A model generated the notes under the pieces. It had not been told where the DNA came from. It searched no databases and saw only the letters and a program-made list of their open reading frames with translations. Source: Chrysomallon squamiferum (lineage: Eukaryota; Mollusca; Gastropoda; Neomphalida; Peltospiridae). Taken from it: DNA of 64,000 nucleotides. Where the stretch lies: assembly GCA_012295275.1 (NCBI GenBank), contig CM022665.1:10408976-10472975 (forward strand). The letters are read 5' to 3'. Positions 57,935 through 64,000 of the stretch are shown here, piece by piece. The position numbers and the translations under genes were made by a program. How positions within the stretch are numbered: position 1 is the stretch's first letter; each line of letters begins with the position of its first letter.

Positions 57935-58353
57935 AAAGTAGATCACGTATTAAATTAAATTTATATATGTAACGAAGTCATGATATTGGGCGGTTCCATT
58001 TAGAGTATAGTTCACGTATTAAATTCAATTTATATAGCTAACGACGTCATGACACAAGGACGGTTCCATTTCAAGAAGTTCACGTATTGCACAATGCAAA
58101 CCTATATTAGGGCGGTTCCATTAAAATTCCTGTGGAAAATTAAATTCATACATCTAAATAAATGATGTTGTAGTGTAGAGCTTTTCCATTAAAGTAGACC
58201 ACATATTATGCAGTGGGGAAAAAATAATAATAATAAAATAAAATTATATGGCTAAGAACATCCCAGTGTTAAGGCGGTTCCGTTAAAGCAAATACAGTAT
58301 TGCAAGGTGAAAAATTAAACGTTTATATCTAACGACATACTGAACGGTTCTAT
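57935..58353. repeat. Six-unit degenerate minisatellite, about 70 bp
   Basis: Units start near 57935, 58001, 58071, 58123, 58191 and 58285 and run 52-94 bp. Shared parts in order are a GTAGATCACGTATT-like start, an AAATTTATAT...CTAACGACGTCATGA middle, and a closing GGCGGTTCCATT box (near 57989, 58059, 58111, 58179, 58273, 58344). The closing box is the best-kept part; the middle is deleted in unit 3 and expanded by AATAATAAT in unit 5. Confidence 0.9.
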
Positions 58354-58994
58354 AAGAGATCTAGTACCAGCGACTTTGTTTAGGTGTGGTTTTGGATCTC
58401 ATTTTGATCTTGTTTTCTTGTTGACGTTGATCGAATAGTTGGAACATTCGTCATGCCGATAAACATTCCTTTTTTCATTCACTGCTGATGCAGTAGCGTT
58501 AGATTGAGTTTTGGTTTTAAATATTTTACCCCGTATTTTCAGATAATTATATTATCCAGTTTTATGAAAAGAAAGTTATATAAACACTGAGTTATGTAAA
58601 AACTATTTTAAAAAAGACAACAATAACAACAACAACAACAACAAAACCGGCAACATTATTCTTTGAACTAGATACTTAACAGTAACATGCACGTACCAAT
58701 ATCAGACTTATAATGGTTAAGCATCAGCTTTATAATTCACTGGTAAACGGTTCGCATCTAAATGTCGGTTTCTGTATAAATCTTAATGTGAAAGTGTTGG
58801 TCTCTTTATTCACTGTAATCGAGACTTGTGGATTTTAGATTTTATGCCCACGACAAACGTGACTGGACCTTATCTGGAAGTAAGCACGATGAAACGGTAA
58901 CACATATTCTGGAAACCAATGATAATAATAATAATAATTAATAATAATAGCAACAATAACATATAAATAAATTTAAAAGATCTGAAAACATAAC

Positions 58995-58997
<3 letters not shown>
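58354..58997. other. Unique DNA
   Basis: Short (AAC) run near 58620-58643; no gene recognised. Confidence 0.5.

Positions 58998-59065
<68 letters not shown>
58998..59065. repeat. (GA)n microsatellite, 68 bp
   Basis: Uninterrupted GA run, followed by A18 at about 59082-59099. Confidence 0.98.
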
Positions 59066-59068
<3 letters not shown>

Positions 59069-59100
59069 AAAACACAAAAAGAAAAAAAAAAAAAAAAAAT

Positions 59101-59150
59101 AGAGCGGTACTCTGAGAAGGATCGATCCTACTACTGTCAAAGCTCTAAAT
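59101..59150 (-). mobile_element. Possible SINE fragment beside poly-A/T
   Basis: On the minus strand GTAGGATCGATCCTTCTC (59112-59129) resembles a B box and the sequence soon runs into a poly-T tract (complement of A18). No A box is evident, so support is weak. Confidence 0.2.
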
Positions 59151-59385
59151 ATGTGAATTACACTGTGAATTACAGCCTGCGTTCTTTACCGAGGGAAACT
59201 ATTCGAATTACGAGATCTAGTGATGTGTTTCTGCTCAGGCTCGGCGACTGAAAACTAATATTATTATCATTATTATCTTATCCACGACTCTCTAACCAGT
59301 CATGACAGTTTTATGTCGTTAGTGGCATAGATAACCAGCAGTGCTTTTTGTCGATGTACAGATACAACATGACTGTCGAAACTGT

Positions 59386-59945
59386 AGTAGTAGTAGTAGT
59401 AGTAGTTGTAGTAGTAGTAGTAGTAATAGTAGCAGTTGTAGTAGTAGTAGCAGTAGTGGTAGTAATACAATTAGTATTAGTGATAGTAGTAGTAGAGGTA
59501 GTACTAGTAGTATCAGTAGTAGTAATAGTAGTGGTAGCAGTAAGTAATAATAGTAATAGAGTGTAGTGGTATCAGACGTAGTAGTACTCGTAGCAGCAGT
59601 AATCGTAGCAGTAGTAGTTGTACTAATAGTAGTAGTAATAACAGTAGAAGGTGGAAGAATAGTAGTATTACCAGTAGCAATAGTTGAATTAGTAGTAATC
59701 GTGACAGTAACAAGTAACTTGTGGCAGAAATGGAAGTAAAAGTAAAAGTGGTAGTAACAGTAGTAGTAATAGTAGTAGTAGTAATAATAATAGTAGTAGA
59801 TGATGTTGTAGTAATAGTAGTAGTAATAGTAGTAGTAGTAATAATAGTAGTAGATGATGTTGTAGTAATAGTAGTAGTAAAAGTAGCAGTAGTAGTAGTA
59901 ATAATAGGAGTAGATGATGTTGTAGTAACAGTAGTAGTAAAGGCA
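59386..59945. repeat. (GTA)n domain with higher-order units
   Basis: GTA/TAG trinucleotides throughout. A 54-60 bp unit marked by GATGATGTTGTAGTAA is repeated at 59799, 59853 and 59913. The long plus poly-Val and minus poly-Leu frames are artefacts. Confidence 0.95.
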
Positions 59946-60287
59946 ACTTAGTACCTAATTTTAAAGTAATTGTATTTATTATTAATTTTGGTGGTGGTGT
60001 TTTTTTAATAATATTTTTCTTTTGCAACATTGTTTTTCACGTAATCTCGAATGTTTTGACATTTTAAAATCTGTTCACACTGACCGAGTTTTTGTTGTTT
60101 ATGTTTTGATCAACTCCTAAAGTTCGCTTCCCTTACGAAAGAGGGTCACACTGTGAATTTCGGTCAACTCGAGTAAACAACATTGTAGATATTTTTAGAA
60201 AATGGCGGGAAAGTGTGAGCTTTTTGCGCAATGGGCTCTGGGAAAAACAAGATAGATGGCAGGGTCAAGTTGTTTTGTTGTTGCTCC
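59946..60287. other. Unique DNA with an E2F-like start-site motif
   Basis: AAAATGGCGGGAAAG at about 60200-60214 joins an ATG (60202) to an E2F-type GGCGGGAAA core. The frame closes after 17 codons (TAG at 60253). TCACACTG words occur near 60076 and 60147. Confidence 0.3.
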
Positions 60288-60515
60288 TTTTTTTTTTTTT
60301 TTTTTTTTTTTTCTTTATTTCAGATTCCCGCTCGCCCCTGGCTAATATTTTTTTTTTTTTTTTTTTTTACAACGTTAAGTTGTACAATCGCATTCGTGAC
60401 ATTATGCTGAAAGTCAGAGAATAATTTATGATAGACATTATAAGTCATCTGGGCATTGTTATTTGTATGCTTTCTTTTTTTTTTTTTTTTTTTTTTTGGT
60501 TTTTTTTTTTTTTGG
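60288..60515. repeat. Cluster of poly-T runs
   Basis: T25 (60288-60312), T21 (60348-60368), T23 (60475-60497) and more. The first is followed by CTTTATTTCAG, which mimics a splice acceptor purely by composition. Confidence 0.95.
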
Positions 60516-60890
60516 AGGCGTCCAGCAATCATGACGCAATAACCTGTATATTTAAAATCATAAATAATTCAACGTTCACAAATAAATTTAAAAAAATACT
60601 ACTTTTTAATTATTTACTTCTCTATCTTTTCTAGATTATTGTATCACTGAATCACGTTATGTATATTTACTTATTTGCCTATATTACATTGCTGCTACGT
60701 TTTTTAAATTTCTAAACAGTCATTTACCTAGATATATACCACCCCACCTATGTTTTTAGCCGACCGATTTTTTTTTTTTTTTTTTTTCTTTTTCTTTCTT
60801 GTATTGACAATTATTTCATTCTGAAAATTTATCCACCACATTAATGGCGACCCCTATAAGCTGACGGCCTGGATTCACCTTTATCAAAAC
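60516..60890. other. Unique AT-rich DNA
   Basis: T run near 60769-60787; no gene recognised. Confidence 0.5.
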
Positions 60891-60891
<1 letters not shown>

Positions 60892-60979
<88 letters not shown>

Positions 60980-60983
60980 ATTA

Positions 60984-61015
<32 letters not shown>
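60892..61015. repeat. (ATT)n(GTT)n(ATT)n
   Basis: Same composite pattern as 53484-53580 but longer (about 124 bp). Confidence 0.98.
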
Positions 61016-61016
<1 letters not shown>

Positions 61017-61526
61017 GCTGAAAAACAGAAAACGCCCAAACCAATTTTCTAATAATTTTTATACATATAAAATTTTCTTATATATAAACACATAAAAAAA
61101 AACAAAATTAAAAAAAAAATTAAAATGAATTTTCTGGTTTATTAAAATGCCTATAATATGTCGTTTTGCAGTCAACTGCATTCATCAAATGATTCAGATT
61201 ATTTTTTATCATTATAATTCACAGTCTGTGATGTTAATTTTTTATTACATTTTGCCGAATGACCTTATTTTGTGTTTTTCGCGTTGTTCAGTGTTCTCTA
61301 GGGGACGCACTCTGGTATTCTCTGGCTCAGCTTGGGGACGGAGGTTGAAGTACGCTATGAAGTAATTGTGTCACAGAGATTAAACTTTCTGCAGTGATTT
61401 TTTTTGTTGTTGTTGTTTTAGTCTGCGGGGTTTTTTTTGTTGTTTTTTTGTTATTGTTTGTTTGTTGTTTGTTTTGTTGTTGTTGATTTAATTGTCGCAT
61501 TTGTCCTCTGTCCTACCCAACATCAG

Positions 61527-61528
<2 letters not shown>
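61016..61528. other. Unique DNA and GTT-rich patch
   Basis: A plus frame over 61147-61365 is varied but unrecognised; T/GTT-rich from 61400 to 61490. Confidence 0.45.

Positions 61529-61597
<69 letters not shown>
61529..61597. repeat. (TC)n microsatellite, 69 bp
   Basis: Uninterrupted TC run; gives SLSLSL plus frames. Confidence 0.98.
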
Positions 61598-61599
<2 letters not shown>

Positions 61600-62188
61600 A
61601 TACGTTTATCTGTCTGCCTCTCTTTTTCTCGCTCTGTTTCCATCTCTTTCTCAGATGCACACACTACCAATCTTCACTACCTCAAAACCTCCTATCATTT
61701 TCTTTCCAGCCCAGCGACATCTTCTAATGTTACGATATGTTTTTAAAAACATCACTATTAACTCTCTCTATTATTCAGAATAAAAAGAAACTGCGTCACC
61801 ATGTAATAAAAACACATAACACATCCTTGTTAATATGTATACGTTCGGTTTAGATAAACACACAGCAAGTAAACAGCTAAAGGTGAGTTCTCACTGTGGA
61901 ATAGCAGGAAACGTTTTGTGTTACACTATTTTCTGTTCAAAGAGATATGTTTTAACACGGACAAATGTCGAATGAGATGCGGCATTCGTCATCAAATGAC
62001 AAAATACGGAGACACACACACACACACACACACACACATGACAAAGTAATTAAAATAACAGAATTTGTAATGACAATTTAATATTAAATATAAAAAAATG
62101 GCTGATTGTAATACAGAAAAAGGGTGTAACGTATAAATGATGAATGTCTTTTTACAGACTGGAAACATTACAATGAGATGAATGTAAC
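61598..62188. other. Unique DNA with (AC)n at 62012-62038
   Basis: Complex sequence plus a 27-bp AC run. No gene recognised. Confidence 0.5.

Positions 62189-62217
<29 letters not shown>
62189..62217. repeat. Poly-A, 29 bp
   Basis: Pure A run. Confidence 0.97.
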
Positions 62218-62220
<3 letters not shown>

Positions 62221-62640
62221 ACAAAACCTAGCTATCTCTACTCAGTGTGTGTGTGTGTATATATAATATATTTGTAATATGTTATACTGTCACTGTTTAA
62301 CACTGGATCAAGAAAACTGGATGCAGTTTAATAATAAGAACGCTGTCCTCACAGTGATGTATAGTTTTTCTCCGTGTTCCCTGTGGCCTGTTTCCAGTTC
62401 TAAAGTACGCCATTCTGTTTTATCAAGGGCTGTTGTTCTGTGTGCTTTCACGTGTTTGCGTAGGTACACGTGTGGATACGAAAAACATAAATGTGTCCGA
62501 AATACAAAACATTTGACATCCTTTATTCTGTAATAGAAATTTAATCAAAATACTTTTGCAGTTCCGTTAACAACGCAAATAAAATTTGAAAATATAATAA
62601 ATATTTAAGTCAAGATCATTGATAATTGCCTCCAATGTGT
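62218..62640. other. Unique DNA
   Basis: A plus frame over 62279-62533 has varied composition (ends with ...RRYTCGYEKHKCVRN) but no recognised domain or splice border. Confidence 0.4.
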
Positions 62641-62643
62641 TTG

Positions 62644-62722
62644 TGACTCCTATTAAGGGACTCGATCCTGCAACCTTCCAGTCAAAGAAGAGACGTTACC
62701 AAAGCAGAGCTATGGTGAGCAG
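62644..62722 (-). mobile_element. tRNA-derived element (Lys-like), minus strand
   Basis: Minus-strand ATAGCTCTGCTTTGGTAACG (about 62693-62712) fits an A box/D arm. GACTGGAAGGTTGCAGGATCGAGTCCC follows (about 62656-62682), with the GAAGGTTGC and GATCGAGTCCC words typical of the variable loop and T arm of lysine-type tRNAs. The acceptor halves do not pair, so it is a pseudogene or SINE head. Confidence 0.5.
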
Positions 62723-63780
62723 TGGAGTGAGAAAAACAACAACAAAATAAACTCGTTTATAAACCGCAAATCATTTCATACCATGAGACCGCAGCTTTCA
62801 GCGATGTCTTAGAAAAAGGAGTAACCATAATTTACCTTACAGAATAATACCACACAATACCTGTATTCTAGTTGACTGCTGCGATTTTCTGTAACAAACA
62901 ATTGTTCATCACTATAATATTACTTTCCCACACCTTACAGCTGAATAGACGCCAGGTCAGTGACGTGACAACTAGAGCGCGAAGAAGCGAGTTATTCTGA
63001 TACATCCTCTATTGAACATCCATTGAGAAGAGAAAAAAACAACATGTATATCTATCTTTAAAATTTCACAGAGCTTAGGATTCTGTAGTTAATCCAGTTC
63101 AGAGGACACTCGAACCAAAGGCGGGCCCGGGAAAATGAAAAATGAGTCAGTAATAATAATAATAATAAAAAAAAAATTAAAAAATTAAAAAAAAAAAAAT
63201 CTTTTCTTGTATCCATGACATGTAGCTTTAAGACGATGTTGACACGATGAAAGAAAATGTTGTTGTTGGGTTTGTTTATCTTCTCCCATTTTTTTTTTTT
63301 TCAAAATGTGAAAAATAAAATTTTCTACGAAGATGAAGCTAACGTTGTATTTTTTTTTTTTTGTTTTTTTTTTGAGGGTTGGGATGGGTTTTTTTTAGGA
63401 TGAGAATCTTCATGTTTTTTTGGCTGACGAATTTAATGTTTATGTTGTATATAATTAATAATGATTATATATAATACATAATACTTCAGTTTCATATCTC
63501 CGGACAGTCAGTTATTTTACGTTTAAATTAAAAATCTTTCTGTGTAATCAAGCATTGAAAAAAATAATACATGTGAAAAAAAAAGGAAAGGCAACTAGAT
63601 TATAAAAACTGTATAAGTACAATACGCAAATTTGTAGTAGCTTTTCATAACGTTTCCCGAATTATAATTCAGTTGGTTTGTAAATCCAAGATTTTATATC
63701 GATTATGGAGGCTTTACTACTGTTCGATCCAGTTATCTGTCGATCAATCGTTCAGTAGTTAGAAAACAGAATAAAGTCCA
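62723..63780. other. Unique DNA with A- and T-rich patches
   Basis: A/TTAA-rich sequence at 63150-63200, T runs at 63290-63302 and 63350-63372. A GC-rich GGCGGGCCCGGG lies near 63120-63131. Confidence 0.5.
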
Positions 63781-64000
63781 GCTTTTGTTGTTGTTAATGA
63801 TATATTTTTATGTTGTTGTTTTGTTTTTTTACCTTTGCCTCTTGTTGCTGTTGTTGTTGTTGTTACTGTTGTTAGTGTTTCTTTTGGTCACTGTTGTTAC
63901 TTTTTTGTTGTTTTGGGAGGGGTTTTCTTAATTTTTTTTTTTTTTATTATTTTTTTTTTTTTATTGTTATTGTTGTTGTAATTAGGGTTGGGGTGTTTCT
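63781..64000. repeat. (GTT)n/T-rich end of window
   Basis: GTTGTT runs broken by CTGT and T tracts continue to the window edge. Confidence 0.9.

Noticed and set aside
57935-58353. CRISPR-like array based on the repeated GGCGGTTCCATT box
   Set aside because: The intervening sequence is itself repetitive and related between units, unlike spacers.
59348-60030. Poly-Val and poly-Leu frames
   Set aside because: Direct product of the (GTA)n domain.
60313-60323. Strong splice acceptor (T25 + CTTTATTTCAG)
   Set aside because: The pyrimidine tract is a homopolymer of a kind found dozens of times here; no open frame of interest follows.
62644-62722. Functional tRNA-Lys gene
   Set aside because: Acceptor halves do not pair and the A box has a mismatch (CTCTG instead of CTCAG).

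Overview
The window looks like non-coding DNA from a large, AT-rich animal genome. It has no operons, no tightly packed open frames and no ribosome-binding-site pattern. It is saturated with very long simple repeats: (GA)n blocks of 50-90 bp, (AC)n/(GT)n, (ATGT)n/(ATAC)n, (TTA)n, (GTA)n, (TTTA)n, and several dozen homopolymer A or T runs of 15-44 bp. Arrays this long and intact suggest a long-read assembly. The mix of (ATAC)n, (GA)n and (GTA)n domains with tRNA-derived SINE-like fragments fits a lophotrochozoan, most likely a mollusc and perhaps a cephalopod. That placement is inference from repeat style; no gene in the window identifies the organism.

I find no confident protein-coding gene. 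Nearly every open frame of 60 codons or more is a translated repeat: SLSL or RERE from (GA)n, YVCM or HTYI from (ATGT)n, poly-Leu/Val/Ser/Asn from trinucleotides, poly-Phe or poly-Lys from homopolymers. A few frames lie in complex sequence and are listed as low-confidence candidates, chosen for a splice-site-like border, a good start context or a nearby AATAAA: 22758-22974 (+), 25230-25358 (+), 27775-27976 (+), 42725-42984 (+), 50432-50451 (+) and 53644-53886 (-). None resembles a family I recognise. The simplest reading is intergenic or deep intronic sequence.

Layout. 1-4.9 kb: unique AT-rich DNA broken by (GA)n, an (ATGT)n complex and a (TTA)/(GTA) block. 4.9-6.0 kb: a poly-T/poly-A hairpin and a degenerate (GTA)n domain. 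6-14.8 kb: unique DNA with SINE-like pieces and a GA-rich block. 14.8-15.1 kb: a clean 28-bp minisatellite. 15.1-21.5 kb: extremely T-rich DNA with several old tandem duplications and the largest (ATAC)n complex. 21.4-28.5 kb: two copies of a dispersed repeat, a perfect palindrome, and a decayed tandem array at 25.5-26.6 kb. 28.5-34.4 kb: a Z-DNA-prone tract, an (AAC/AAT)n block, the best SINE candidate, the longest poly-T (44 bp), a purine tract and a dimeric minisatellite. 34.4-43.3 kb: mostly unique. 43.9-48.9 kb: further microsatellites and decayed tandem units. 49.0-51.1 kb: the best cis-regulatory candidates, with CRE, E-box, ETS-like and YY1-like motifs. 51.1-57.9 kb: microsatellites and unique DNA. 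57.9-58.4 kb: a six-unit degenerate minisatellite carrying a conserved GGCGGTTCCATT box. 59.3-60.0 kb: a (GTA)n domain with higher-order structure. 60-64 kb: T-rich DNA and one more SINE-like element.
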